A DNA stretch of 64,000 bases, from positions 2,428,872 through 2,492,871 of the forward strand of contig NZ_CP045484.1 of the NCBI RefSeq assembly GCF_009729055.1. Reading direction: 5' to 3'. Shown one piece after another: positions 7,962-17,439 of the stretch. Every line of letters begins with the position of its first letter. The stretch's first letter is position 1. The notes below the pieces were generated by a model. The model did no database searches. It saw nothing but the letters and a program-made list of their open reading frames with translations, and was not told the DNA's origin. Made by a program: the position numbers and the translations under genes. The DNA comes from Sulfurisphaera ohwakuensis. GTDB taxonomy: Archaea; Thermoproteota; Thermoprotei_A; Sulfolobales; Sulfolobaceae.

Positions 7962-8804
7962 TTCTGTGTATCCAAATACTCTAGGAGTTTTTGGTTTTGC
8001 ATTAACGTTGATTATTATTCCCCTTTCTATTGTCTCTGGAATTTCTCCGTTTAAAATAATTTCGTCTCCGGAAATGCTACCCATCACTTTAAATCCTCCA
8101 GCTACCATATGAACGTTTTGTGCCTCAGAAGACCATTTAAACTTTCTGTATTTTACTCTATTAACGAGTTTAATCCCAGGTTTTATTAACGCAGTTACAC
8201 CTTCAATATCTTCTAATTTAACATTTCTAAGTGCAAATCCTATCCTTGTACCGGGCAAAACACCTTCTTGGTCTTCATCAAGTACTTGAATACTTTTTAC
8301 TTCAACCTCTTTTTTCATCGGAAGAGCAATTAACTTATCATGAACATTTACTTGAGTTAAAGCAAAACCTAAAACTACTACACCAACTCCCTTCACGTTA
8401 AATGCCCTATCAATATATACATAACCTCTATCCTTTACCTCAACATCTTCTTCCTTAAATTCACTGACCATGGAGGAAATAGAAAGTTCTTTAAATACCT
8501 TGTTAAACGTCTCAGTGTCATCTGGTAAAACTATTCCTCTAATTCCAGAGGCTTCCGCCATTAATGCTAACTCACCTTCTACTGCCGTAATCTTTGGCAT
8601 TCTAAGGTAGAAGAAACTTGATACGGAAAGAGCTTCAGCTTGATCAAGAATCTTTTGTGGAGAAGGAACTAAGATAGACCTAACTAAATCACCAATTTTC
8701 CTATAGTATATCTGGTTTTCAGTCTTCTTTCCCAGTTTCTCAGCTAAACTTAAGGCGTCTTTTTCATCTGATGAAAGCACTGTGATTATTGAACCCTTAA
8801 GCAT
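7944..8804 (-). CDS. EF-Tu-like pseudo-translation factor without a GTP-binding loop
   Basis: The 286-residue protein has an elongation-factor-like second domain (about 140-230: DRAFNVKGVGVVVLGF, DEDQEGVLPGTRIGFALRNV, DIEGVTALIKPG) and a third beta-barrel region. The first about 120 residues have the layout of a G domain but no P-loop GKST, no DxxG and no NKxD, so it should not hydrolyse GTP. Such degenerate SelB/EF1A-like proteins are found in Sulfolobales, with unknown role. The last 18 bp overlap the DUF202 gene end to end. Confidence 0.65.
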   Translation of the reverse strand: MLKGSIITVLSSDEKDALSLAEKLGKKTENQIYYRKIGDLVRSILVPSPQKILDQAEALSVSSFFYLRMPKITAVEGELALMAEASGIRGIVLPDDTETFNKVFKELSISSMVSEFKEEDVEVKDRGYVYIDRAFNVKGVGVVVLGFALTQVNVHDKLIALPMKKEVEVKSIQVLDEDQEGVLPGTRIGFALRNVKLEDIEGVTALIKPGIKLVNRVKYRKFKWSSEAQNVHMVAGGFKVMGSISGDEIILNGEIPETIERGIIINVNAKPKTPRVFGYTELNPST

Positions 8805-8876
8805 ATGTGTTAGTTATGTAACACGGTTAAATATTTGACTAAATTATATGCATCTTATAAGCTCTTAGTTATTGAT

Positions 8877-9023
8877 CTAAAGTACCTCTTCATTATCTAT
8901 ATTCATTTTTAATTCAAGAACTATTATATGTAAAAACTCTTTATATTCAATTTTTAATATATATAATAAAGCTTGCCAATTATACTTTTTCTCCCTAATA
9001 TAAGCATAACCAATTAAAAACAA
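8877..9023 (-). CDS. Possible 48-residue small protein or gene remnant
   Basis: A TTG-started frame encodes 48 residues containing YAYIREKKYNWQALLYILKI and a Glu/Asn-rich tail that ends NIDNEEVL. The amino-acid mix (aromatic, Lys, Glu, Leu) looks more protein-like than the AT-rich surroundings would give by chance. It reads like one amphipathic helical hairpin. No ribosome site is seen, and it may be the 3' remnant of a longer gene, since the frame stays open for several codons upstream of the TTG. Unrecognised family. Confidence 0.3.
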   Translation of the reverse strand: MFLIGYAYIREKKYNWQALLYILKIEYKEFLHIIVLELKMNIDNEEVL

Positions 9024-9313
9024 TGTTAAAGAGTTTAATATTTACCATCTTTGTGCTAAAATTTTCCATGTTTTTGTAAACTAAAGTAAAAATACCAGAA
9101 TTTTATAGCTAATAAAATCTTTTTATATGTATAACTTTAATTAGATATATACTATATTTACCAAATTTATGTTAAATAAGATATAATACTCAAAATTTTC
9201 TAGTAAAATCTATAACTTTTGCTCTTTTTATATCATATTTATAAATTTTGTGTATAATGCTGTTTAACTAAAAGTTTAAAAATCGTATAATTCTCAAAAG
9301 ATTTCGACCAAAT
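9024..9313. other. AT-rich intergenic region with the promoter of the PQQ-type propeller gene
   Basis: Mostly short A/T runs. GTTTAAAAAT at about 9274-9283 is a plausible TATA box for the gene starting at 9314, which would give a short leader. No further coding signal seen. Confidence 0.4.
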
Positions 9314-10993
9314 ATGGATGCAAAGATTTTAGGTGTAATATTACTTATTGTAGGGTTAATTATAGGAATAGGAGTAGGATATGTCATCCATCAACCTGTA
9401 ACAACGACAAAAATAGAATATAAAACTGTAACTCCTTCTAGTATGATTAATGAAACAACTACAACACTCACTATGAAATCGCCTTTAACTGGGGTGAGTG
9501 AAGAAGTAACTGAAACTACTTATCAAAATTCAACTATGAAATGGTATCAGTACGTTTATTATAATTATGGTAATTGCTATTTACCATGGTGGACAACAGT
9601 AACTTACTATCCGTCCAACTTACCAAAAGATCCTATAAATGAAGGAAATTGGACAGTTTATGCTTATCAGCAAGATCATGAATCAGTAATAAACATTAAC
9701 TTCCCAGCAGAAAATTGGTCTTTCGAGCAAATGAATGCATTACCACTGAATGCACCGTTCCCAGCATATAAAGCACTAGGAAATAGGACCGCTCCAGTTA
9801 TTTTAACGCAATTAGTCGGAGATGCTGTTGGTGTAACGTATTTTGATGGTATAATTTATGTTCCATCAGATGCAAATGAACTTTATGCAATAAATGCATA
9901 TACTGGAAAACTCATATGGGAGGCAACAACAGCAAATTCAGTTATGAGTAATCCAATTGTAGTAAATACTTCAAGGGGACCAATAGTTTATGTTTCAGTA
10001 GGTGATGCTGGTTTCTCAGCTTCTCATAGTATTTTTGCTGTTATTACTGGAAATTATAAGAATGTAGTAAGAGGTTATAGTTATGGTGCAGTTTATGCTT
10101 TTAATGCAACTAATGGTCAGTTATTATGGGTACATTTTGATGATGGCAACGTAATGCCAACACCAGCGTATATTGATGGATTACTAATCTATGGTGACGG
10201 CTCTGGTCACATTATAGCTTTAAACGCAACTACCGGACAAGTAGTATGGAGAGATTATGTAGGAGTTTCTGCATTTGACTCTATGAGTTCAACTAATTAT
10301 TATGTATTTCCAAACGGGACAACAATAGCAATAATGGGCTTCACTTTAGCTTTACCACCCTATGGCGAGTTGATTGCTGTTAATGTTCAAAATGGTCAAA
10401 TAGTTTGGAACTTCAGCTTGCCTAAAGGATTTACACCGTTTAACACCGGTATGGGTGATGTATCTCCAGCTGTAGATGAAGAGAAAGGAATTGTTGTACA
10501 AAGTACTATTGTTAACTTTAATAAAACAAACAGAACAGTAGGATTTGCAGTATTTGCATTAAACGCGACTAATGGTCACTTATTGTGGATAGAACAATTA
10601 GTAAGGGGTTACGTACCACCCGCATTCAAAGGAGGAGTTCCAACGATTTATAATGGGGTAGTATACGTAGGAACACCAGTTGCAAATGAGTTATTTGCAC
10701 TAAATGAAACTAACGGTAAGATACTATGGGTTGCTCAAATTCCTAATGTTCAAGGTCCGCCAAATGGTGCTGGTGGTGGTAGAGCTAACCCGGTATATGT
10801 CAATGGTTATATTATTGAGCCTGCAGGTGCATATATAGACGTTTATAATGCCTCTAATGGTCAACTAGTAAAAAGTTATTATGTAGGTGGAAGATTTGGA
10901 ATAGTTAATGCAGTAGTTGTCGGGAGTACAGTGTTTGTGGACAATAGCTATAACTGGGTATTCGCGATTCCGCTTAATGAATTAATTTCCTAA
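9314..10993 (+). CDS. Membrane-anchored PQQ-type beta-propeller protein, candidate tetrathionate hydrolase
   Basis: A hydrophobic N-terminal anchor (residues 5-26) is followed by a Thr-rich stretch and an extracellular propeller. Repeats of the PQQ/quinoprotein type recur: ELYAINAYTGKLIWE, VYAFNATNGQLLW, IIALNATTGQVVW, LIAVNVQNGQIVW, VFALNATNGHLLW, LFALNETNGKILW and YIDVYNASNGQLV, giving seven blades. Many N-x-S/T sites fit a surface glycoprotein. In Acidianus and Acidithiobacillus, tetrathionate hydrolases are proteins of this fold and of similar length, so that role is plausible. A quinoprotein dehydrogenase or a structural propeller is also possible. Confidence 0.7.
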   Translation: MDAKILGVILLIVGLIIGIGVGYVIHQPVTTTKIEYKTVTPSSMINETTTTLTMKSPLTGVSEEVTETTYQNSTMKWYQYVYYNYGNCYLPWWTTVTYYPSNLPKDPINEGNWTVYAYQQDHESVININFPAENWSFEQMNALPLNAPFPAYKALGNRTAPVILTQLVGDAVGVTYFDGIIYVPSDANELYAINAYTGKLIWEATTANSVMSNPIVVNTSRGPIVYVSVGDAGFSASHSIFAVITGNYKNVVRGYSYGAVYAFNATNGQLLWVHFDDGNVMPTPAYIDGLLIYGDGSGHIIALNATTGQVVWRDYVGVSAFDSMSSTNYYVFPNGTTIAIMGFTLALPPYGELIAVNVQNGQIVWNFSLPKGFTPFNTGMGDVSPAVDEEKGIVVQSTIVNFNKTNRTVGFAVFALNATNGHLLWIEQLVRGYVPPAFKGGVPTIYNGVVYVGTPVANELFALNETNGKILWVAQIPNVQGPPNGAGGGRANPVYVNGYIIEPAGAYIDVYNASNGQLVKSYYVGGRFGIVNAVVVGSTVFVDNSYNWVFAIPLNELIS

Positions 10994-11435
10994 TCACGTA
11001 AATCACTAGAGAGAAGATTAATCCTATAATCCCTGAAAGATAGAGTATTTTTTGGTGTAAGACAATTCTCATTTTTTGTATCGACAGGACTAAAGTTACG
11101 TTGTATACAATATTTGTTGGTTTATTATTACTTTCATTAATCTCCTTTATTAGTTCAAACGTATAACTTCCAGGCGGTAGTGAGATAACGAATGGATCTA
11201 TATTAGAGATATTCACTATAAAGTGGTTAGAACCAGATATAATCTCTATTTCTGAAACTATATTACTATTATTTTGTGTAAGCGTAATGCTATCTGATGT
11301 GACAAGCGGTGATATGTGCAGTTCATAACTATTACCAAAATTTATGACAATATGGGTTGGATTATTTAAAGTTACTACTGACAAGCTAATTAATGTAAGA
11401 GATATTGAAGCTAGTAATAATTCCCATCTAATCAT
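10974..11435 (-). CDS. Secreted, membrane-anchored hypothetical protein
   Basis: The 153-residue protein has a signal-like N-terminus (residues 4-22), an extracellular beta-rich middle with several N-x-S/T sites (NNPTH, NNSN, NVSN, NESN) and a C-terminal membrane helix (about 131-150) ending in RKLIH. The PPGSYTFELI segment suggests an immunoglobulin-like or CARDB-like fold. It follows the ABC permease gene by three bases, so it probably belongs to that transporter unit. It overlaps the end of the propeller gene by 20 bp on the other strand. Confidence 0.55.
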   Translation of the reverse strand: MIRWELLLASISLTLISLSVVTLNNPTHIVINFGNSYELHISPLVTSDSITLTQNNSNIVSEIEIISGSNHFIVNISNIDPFVISLPPGSYTFELIKEINESNNKPTNIVYNVTLVLSIQKMRIVLHQKILYLSGIIGLIFSLVIYVIRKLIH

Positions 11436-11438
11436 ATC

Positions 11439-12185
11439 CTACACCTCTATTCTATGAAATATTATAAGTGATATGAAAAATAGGATAATAGCTAAAAATC
11501 CATCAATTATCACACCATCCATTAGGTAGTTTAATAGTGTGTATGAAGGATTAAAAGAGTAGGCTAAAATTATAGGATAGGGATTCATAAATGAAGTTAA
11601 AGCTAGGAACGAAGAGTTTGATTCAATTAACGTATAATTCCCAAAGCCACCTACAATAAAAATTGACCCTAAAGTAAACAGTGAGGCTAAAGTCGATGCA
11701 CCATTACTTCTTAATAGTAAAGTATAAAACAAGATTACGGACGTTGAGAAGAAATAACCAGCGGTATATAACCACATAAGGGTTATAGTCAAAGTATTTA
11801 TCATGTTAATATCTAGCAGATAAAAGATGTTAGAAATTAACCAAAAAAGATAAGGCAAGACTACATCTAATATATAACTATATAAAAAGAATCGAATTCT
11901 TTTTATAGGCATCATCAAAAAGGACACAATGCTCCCATTAGTTAAATGATCCCCTAACACAAATATAATATTTCTTAAAGCTAGGGAAAACGTGACAGTT
12001 TCTGATAAATTGATAAGTGGTATGTAAGCAACGACTAATGAATAAGGTTCAAAATCTCCCTTTTCTAGAAAAGCCGGAATAAATACGTAACCTACTAAGA
12101 TCACCGGTAACATAAGTTGAAGAGTGGGATCTTTGTATCTCTCCTTAAAAAGTATCTTAAAAATCTCAAACATGTTAAACACCAC
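11439..12185 (-). CDS. ABC-2 type transporter permease-like protein
   Basis: This 248-residue protein has six hydrophobic segments and a cytoplasmic N-terminal stretch ([18 protein letters not shown]) like ABC-2 export permeases. It overlaps the upstream ATPase gene by 11 bp and precedes the anchored 153-residue protein by three bases. The three form a compact unit in the order ATPase, permease, surface protein. The substrate is unknown. Confidence 0.65.
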   Translation of the reverse strand: MVFNMFEIFKILFKERYKDPTLQLMLPVILVGYVFIPAFLEKGDFEPYSLVVAYIPLINLSETVTFSLALRNIIFVLGDHLTNGSIVSFLMMPIKRIRFFLYSYILDVVLPYLFWLISNIFYLLDINMINTLTITLMWLYTAGYFFSTSVILFYTLLLRSNGASTLASLFTLGSIFIVGGFGNYTLIESNSSFLALTSFMNPYPIILAYSFNPSYTLLNYLMDGVIIDGFLAIILFFISLIIFHRIEV

Positions 12186-13038
12186 TTAGCTTTCTAAAAA
12201 CATCATCAAGACTCGCTTTTCTTATACTTAAAATTTCTATTTTTCCATCATCTAATAAATCCACTATTTCCCTCAAGTTTCCTTTTACTTTTATATAAGC
12301 TCCATCAAGAGTCGGGTTATACTTTGCCAGAATTTTTAAAGCTTTCTCTTTCTCCCTTACTAGTATCAAGATCTCGTTAGAGGAAATTTTTGCTTCAATA
12401 TCGTTTATCTCTCCTGTAGCCGTTATTACTCCATTATTGATAAATACAATATGTGTAATTACTTTCTCTAATTCAGAAAGTATATGAGATGAAATAAAGA
12501 AAGTTACATTATACTCCTTAACCATAAACCTTACTAACTCATAGAATTCTAATCTAGCTTGTGGATCTAAATTAGCTGTAGGTTCATCAGCAATAATTAA
12601 CTCTGGATTTTTTAATAGAGCCGCAATTAACTGAATCTTTTGCGCTTGACCAGAAGAAAGTTGAGAAATCTTTTTCTTTAAATGTTCGCTTAAATTAAAC
12701 TCCTTTATAAGTTTACTTAAATCTCCCTTAAATATAGAGTTTAGGTCACTCAAGTACTCTTCTACGGTATCATTAGGAGGATAAGGTAATTTTGTAAAAA
12801 TAACCGATACTTTTCTTTTTAACTTAGGATTATCCCACGGATCTTCTTCAAGAACCCTAATAACTCCTTTATCTTTTCTAATTAATCCAGATAAGATCTT
12901 TATCGTAGTAGTTTTTCCAGAGCCGTTGGGACCAATAAATCCAGTTATAGAGCTTTGAGGAACAGTAAATGTGATGTTTCGTAAAACAGGTTTATTGTTG
13001 TAACTTTTATAAACGTTATATACTTCGATAGCATGCAC
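12175..13038 (-). CDS. ABC transporter ATP-binding protein (exporter type)
   Basis: Walker A (GPNGSGKTT), Q-loop region, signature LSSGQAQK (an LSSGQ variant), Walker B ([14 protein letters not shown]) and the switch histidine (ISSHILSE) are all present. A longer frame starts with TTG at 13062, but that TTG lies inside the likely TATA box (TTTTATAT). The GTG at 13038 (encoding [13 protein letters not shown]) is about 26 bases downstream of that box and matches the family's N-terminus, so I place the start there. The C-terminal about 80 residues fit the regulatory domain common in ABC-2 exporters. Confidence 0.88.
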   Translation of the reverse strand: MHAIEVYNVYKSYNNKPVLRNITFTVPQSSITGFIGPNGSGKTTTIKILSGLIRKDKGVIRVLEEDPWDNPKLKRKVSVIFTKLPYPPNDTVEEYLSDLNSIFKGDLSKLIKEFNLSEHLKKKISQLSSGQAQKIQLIAALLKNPELIIADEPTANLDPQARLEFYELVRFMVKEYNVTFFISSHILSELEKVITHIVFINNGVITATGEINDIEAKISSNEILILVREKEKALKILAKYNPTLDGAYIKVKGNLREIVDLLDDGKIEILSIRKASLDDVFRKLSGV

Positions 13039-13175
13039 AGAAAATCTGTGGAGAAAAAACAATATAAAATTTTTCCATATTTGAAAGGAAATGAACTTTT
13101 AGTTTTTATTAAATTAAGTTAAAGCAATAAAAATGATGAAAGAAAACTTTTTATTCTTTCGGGCTACCCTAAAAT

Positions 13176-14084
13176 ATGATGATAAGTATAACCACACTCT
13201 TAAATCCACCCGAAGGTTTACCACTAACAGAAATACTGCTATTATCATTAATATTGGGAATGCTACACGGTGCTACACCAGATGAACATACATGGCCTAT
13301 AACCTTCAGTTATGCCATAGGTAAATATAGTACCAAAGGAGGAATGAAAGCTGGATTCTTATTTTCATTAGGATTCACAATACAGAGAGCATTTCTTACA
13401 ACTTTAGGATTCATAGGTTTAGCTGCGATATATAAAGAGTATAATTTAGACGGTCCAGTATATTTTATCGTAGGTTTAGTAATGGCTATTGCTGGATCTT
13501 ATATACTTAAAGGAAAATATTTACATTTACCCATTGATAAACTACTTCATAAAGATATTCATCAAGAAGAAGAAAACATGTTAAGAGATGTACCACTAAA
13601 GATGACAATAGTTCATGGACTAATTGCTGGATTTGGGTTTGGTGCTTATGCATCAATAATAACCTTTATTTTAGCTCCTCAATTACCTAGTATTTGGTAC
13701 GCTCCATTGCCTGGATTATTCTTTGGTCTAGGGACTATGATAATGCAAATAATTTTCGGAGCGATATTTGCTAACATTATGAAGCTTAAGAGAATGACTG
13801 AAGAAGAAATCAGCTATATCGCAAGAAAAACAGCAGGAAGAACATTATATTATGGTGGTTTAGTGTTTGTTATTGCTGGTCTACTTATCATAGCATTACC
13901 TGCAATAGATAACTGGGCTATTTCTACTGGAAACCCAATTCCAAACTTAGATGCTATAGATATAGGCTTCTTACTAGTAGTTATTGTAGTAGGATTAATC
14001 GGAATTACTAGTATAATATCATCTTATAGGGAAGTAGTAAGGACAAAACATGACAAGAAAGAGAAAGTAAAAGAAGTCAAGTAG
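13176..14084 (+). CDS. NiCoT/NicO-like membrane protein, possible metal transporter
   Basis: The 302-residue protein has seven or eight membrane segments. Near the N-terminus it has GMLHGATPDEHTWPITFSYA, whose H-x4-D-x-H arrangement recalls the metal-binding signature of nickel/cobalt permeases (HxxxxDH). A second conserved-looking segment is IVHGLIAGFGFGAYAS. A His/Glu-rich loop (HLPIDKLLHKDIHQEEE) lies between the halves, and the C-terminus is a charged tail rich in Lys. TATA-like TTTTTATT lies about 27 bases before the ATG. The metal-transport role is inferred from the motif. Confidence 0.5.
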   Translation: MMISITTLLNPPEGLPLTEILLLSLILGMLHGATPDEHTWPITFSYAIGKYSTKGGMKAGFLFSLGFTIQRAFLTTLGFIGLAAIYKEYNLDGPVYFIVGLVMAIAGSYILKGKYLHLPIDKLLHKDIHQEEENMLRDVPLKMTIVHGLIAGFGFGAYASIITFILAPQLPSIWYAPLPGLFFGLGTMIMQIIFGAIFANIMKLKRMTEEEISYIARKTAGRTLYYGGLVFVIAGLLIIALPAIDNWAISTGNPIPNLDAIDIGFLLVVIVVGLIGITSIISSYREVVRTKHDKKEKVKEVK

Positions 14085-14115
14085 GCTTTTTATATATCTT
14101 AAAAATTTCTATTAT

Positions 14116-17079
14116 TTATTTTTTGAATATTCTTATGTTTGCTAAAATGCTTATAAGAGCTAGAAGAAGAGACCCGATAGATATAATATTAACAAAGTTT
14201 ATAGTATATATTGCTCTCTCAGTTATCGGTGAATGAACTATTATAGTGTAGTTGTTTCGAACATTATAAGTACCTATCCATTTAACAGTATAGTAAAACG
14301 GGGTCTCCACATAAAGAGTTATCCTACTACCATTAAATGCCCAGAAACTTTTTCCGTTAATATTTACTAAGTATTCTGGTTTATAATTAACTGAAACAGT
14401 AAGGGGAGAAGTAACTCTAAAACTTAATAGTGTCACATTGTATATAGAATAGCGCATAGTATTATTAACGTAGTAACTTATATTTTCTATTATTATCTTG
14501 TCAAATCTATTATACCAACCAGTTATTAGTGTAGTATTAGTACCATTAACTAATGCGTAGACGGGATGATTACTTAAAATGACTAAGTAATATTGTATTC
14601 CCCAATCAGCTACATAGGTAAGACTTCCGCTAACAGTTATATTTTCTGGGTTAAGTAACGCAATTCTACTATAGCTGTTTATCATTTTATACTGGAATGG
14701 TATGATAATTGTCTCAGAATAGTTATACCATCCACTCCTTAATAAGACTTCACTCCCATTAATTTTACCCTCTAATTGGTACGTAGAATTAAAGTAAAGG
14801 AAATACTGAGTAATACTCTTAAAACTCACATTATACGGTGCTGTCACGTTGATTGATGTAATTGACGGAATATAGAGGATTCTCTCGCTAGAGGAAACGT
14901 AGTTGTAATAAGTAGAATTTAATTTAATTATAGTATACATACTATACCAGTTAGATTTTAAAAGTTCTAAACTACCGTTTACTTCACCTAGAACGCTCAT
15001 AGAGAAATTTACATAAAACTGTACACTAGCATATATCTTTATTACTAAAGGCGAATTTATTATTATTACTATAGGAGTCTTATTGTATATATAGACTCTC
15101 TCATATTTTCCAACATATTGCGGATTTTGAGATATAACTATCTTCTCGGAAGCATTATACCAGCCAGTAGAAAATATGATACTTTCTCCCTCTATTGTAG
15201 CATTTACTGGGAAGCTTACTGTTACAAAGTATTGTGTTTGCCATTTTGCAGTGTAATTTATCGGCGAATTCACAACTATATTAGTAGGATTAAGTAATAC
15301 CTCTCTTTGGGAATTAGAAACATAGTAAATTTGGGCCGGGATTACAATCTTTTCTGATGTGTTAAACCAATTCGATTTTAGAGTTGTATTTTCATTATTT
15401 ATCACTCCATTCAACGGATAGGTAGAATTTACGTTAACGTAATATTGTGTTTGCCATTTTGCAGTGTAATTCTGTGGTGAGTTAACTAGTATGGTGACAG
15501 GATTTAATAGTATTTCCCTAGTTTTAGTGTTCACATAATAAATCTGAGATGGTATTTTTATTGCACAACTCTCATTAAACCAGTTCGAGTAAAGTTGAAC
15601 CTTAATGTTGTTGATGTAACCATAGAGAGGATACTGTGACGTAATCCCTATATAATATTGAAGTACTTCAGTTACATATATCGAAATATTTTGTATAACT
15701 ACTATTTCAGTATAATTGGGAAAGAATGCGTATCTTTCAAGGGAATTTATATATGTGAAGTTTACTAATGGTAACTGAATAATTGTACCGTAGTAATAAT
15801 AACCGCTTTTAACTAACATCGGTGTACCGTTAACTACACCCCACATTGGTATGTTTATATAGACAAAGAACTTTTTAGGTAAAAACTTATAGTACACTAT
15901 CAACTGGAAATAGTTCTTAGATAATGTCAATGTTATAGTTGTTGTATTATACTCTTCATTGGTGTAAGGTTCTACTACATTTATCTCATAAGGTTCTATT
16001 ACACCGTTATTTGTCTTTACTGGGTAAATAGTTACTGTAATTGGATTAGGAGAAGCAAATGAGATGTAGTACGGTAAGCCAAAATTATCACCATACTCTT
16101 TGATACTATTATAAGTAAAATTATATCCGTTAATAGTATAAGTAGAATTCGCTAAAACTGTCACTTCTGTCCAACCTGGTAATAATGGTGCTGAATAATC
16201 AGTTAATAAAGTTGGGTTTGGAGTACCTACACTTACTTCAACTAAACCATCAGAGGCTAAGTATGCAGATAAATCTGATGCTGACTCTTGAGTATCGAAA
16301 CCGTAGTTGTAAATAATCGGAAATGGTGAATATAAGCTAGATTTAATCTGGTAAAATATCGCTAAGTCAGATTCCATATTGGTAAAATCAACTGATTGGC
16401 CATTTCCACTCCCACCCCATACCAGTTCTACACTATATGGTAATCCAACCCCAGTATATGAGGGGGATACGTAAATACAAGCATTTTGAAGATTTGGCAC
16501 ATCTATCGTTATCGTATCATATATAGTTGACGTTGGATCACTCAAATTTCCATATCCAATACTAACGTAAATATACGGTGAAGAATAGGAGACTGAAATA
16601 AAAAGTATGTAAGTTAATGGTAAAGAGTAAGTCTGGTAAGGCGTTGAATAAGAATAATAGTCTATTATGTGACCATTAACATTAATAGAGTAAATTCCAC
16701 CTTTCCCAGTTATTAAGCTAGGGTTAATGCTTGCATATGAATATGTAAAGTTCCAAACTTCATCGGTAAAGTTAAGTTCTTGTTTGTTAAACTCTATTAT
16801 ATTTTGTACCCAGAAGTCAAGTATTTCACCGTAAATATTCGTGGCTTTAATTACAGCATTAAACTGTAGTGAGAATGGTGAAGAGGAAGATACGCTATAA
16901 ACTTCTACATATCCTAGTACCTCATTGGTTGATATTGAAAGTGAAGAAGAACCTATACTCGAAACGCCTATTGCATATTGTGATGAAGGACTATATCTAG
17001 GGATAAAACCTATGCTAGTTGTTAAGTTTATCGGTAATAAAGAGAATAATATGAATGCTAATAGAATTATTGACTTCAT
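14116..17079 (-). CDS. Thermopsin-type acid protease (peptidase A5) with long repeat stalk and membrane anchor
   Basis: The 987-residue protein has a signal peptide (residues 1-20) and then a thermopsin-like domain (about 25-330). That domain shows YAIGVSSIG, SLQFNAVIKATN, DFWVQNIIEF and VWNFTYSYAS, all features of peptidase A5. From about 400 to 900 there are seven to eight imperfect units of about 65 residues with the pattern G-x-INg...L.S.WYN.SEKI.IP..YYV...R..LLNP..I.VNSP..YTA.W. A membrane helix (about 960-980) ends in RIFKK. Dense N-glycosylation sites fit a cell-surface protein of a thermoacidophile. The catalytic residues of A5 peptidases are not firmly known, so activity is assumed. 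Confidence 0.75.
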   Translation of the reverse strand: MKSIILLAFILFSLLPINLTTSIGFIPRYSPSSQYAIGVSSIGSSSLSISTNEVLGYVEVYSVSSSSPFSLQFNAVIKATNIYGEILDFWVQNIIEFNKQELNFTDEVWNFTYSYASINPSLITGKGGIYSINVNGHIIDYYSYSTPYQTYSLPLTYILFISVSYSSPYIYVSIGYGNLSDPTSTIYDTITIDVPNLQNACIYVSPSYTGVGLPYSVELVWGGSGNGQSVDFTNMESDLAIFYQIKSSLYSPFPIIYNYGFDTQESASDLSAYLASDGLVEVSVGTPNPTLLTDYSAPLLPGWTEVTVLANSTYTINGYNFTYNSIKEYGDNFGLPYYISFASPNPITVTIYPVKTNNGVIEPYEINVVEPYTNEEYNTTTITLTLSKNYFQLIVYYKFLPKKFFVYINIPMWGVVNGTPMLVKSGYYYYGTIIQLPLVNFTYINSLERYAFFPNYTEIVVIQNISIYVTEVLQYYIGITSQYPLYGYINNIKVQLYSNWFNESCAIKIPSQIYYVNTKTREILLNPVTILVNSPQNYTAKWQTQYYVNVNSTYPLNGVINNENTTLKSNWFNTSEKIVIPAQIYYVSNSQREVLLNPTNIVVNSPINYTAKWQTQYFVTVSFPVNATIEGESIIFSTGWYNASEKIVISQNPQYVGKYERVYIYNKTPIVIIINSPLVIKIYASVQFYVNFSMSVLGEVNGSLELLKSNWYSMYTIIKLNSTYYNYVSSSERILYIPSITSINVTAPYNVSFKSITQYFLYFNSTYQLEGKINGSEVLLRSGWYNYSETIIIPFQYKMINSYSRIALLNPENITVSGSLTYVADWGIQYYLVILSNHPVYALVNGTNTTLITGWYNRFDKIIIENISYYVNNTMRYSIYNVTLLSFRVTSPLTVSVNYKPEYLVNINGKSFWAFNGSRITLYVETPFYYTVKWIGTYNVRNNYTIIVHSPITERAIYTINFVNIISIGSLLLALISILANIRIFKK

Positions 17080-17439
17080 TAACTCTAAATAATTATGAAG
17101 GGATTAAAATATTTTAAGAATAGTATAATGAAAAGTTGAAGCCTTTGTAAAACTAGTAAGTGTTATCAATATCTATATCTCACTCTTAAAAAGATACATG
17201 AAATAAAATCTCAGAAAGAGAATCCCTTAAGATATAATTAGCATTTTAAGGGAAAAATTTTGCATTAACGAGGAACTTGCTAACTGAATATATCCTAAAT
17301 CTCTGCACACGATTAAAATAAATGAAAAACATTTACAGAAAAGGGGGGTTAAGGGGGCGAAAAGCCTCGCCTCTCTGAGGCGGGGATGGATAGCCCCCTT
17401 ATAGAAAGTTTAAATACTTCTTTTTTCGAAATTCTTTTA

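Noticed and set aside
13039-13062. TTG start for the ABC ATPase
   Set aside because: The TTG is inside the probable TATA box; the GTG at 13038 is at the right distance for a leaderless message and begins the conserved part.
17228-17259. Inverted repeat TCCCTTAA...TTAAGGGA upstream of the TnpB element
   Set aside because: Eight-base arms with a 16-base loop in non-coding DNA; no gene nearby that it could control. Probably chance in AT-rich sequence.
17386-17439. Upstream ATG for the second-subfamily TnpB (18 extra residues)
   Set aside because: The ATG at 17386 lies in the left-end hairpin shared with the other elements (GGGGATGGATAGCCCCC), and in those elements translation begins about 50 bases further on. 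The ATG at 17440 matches that position.
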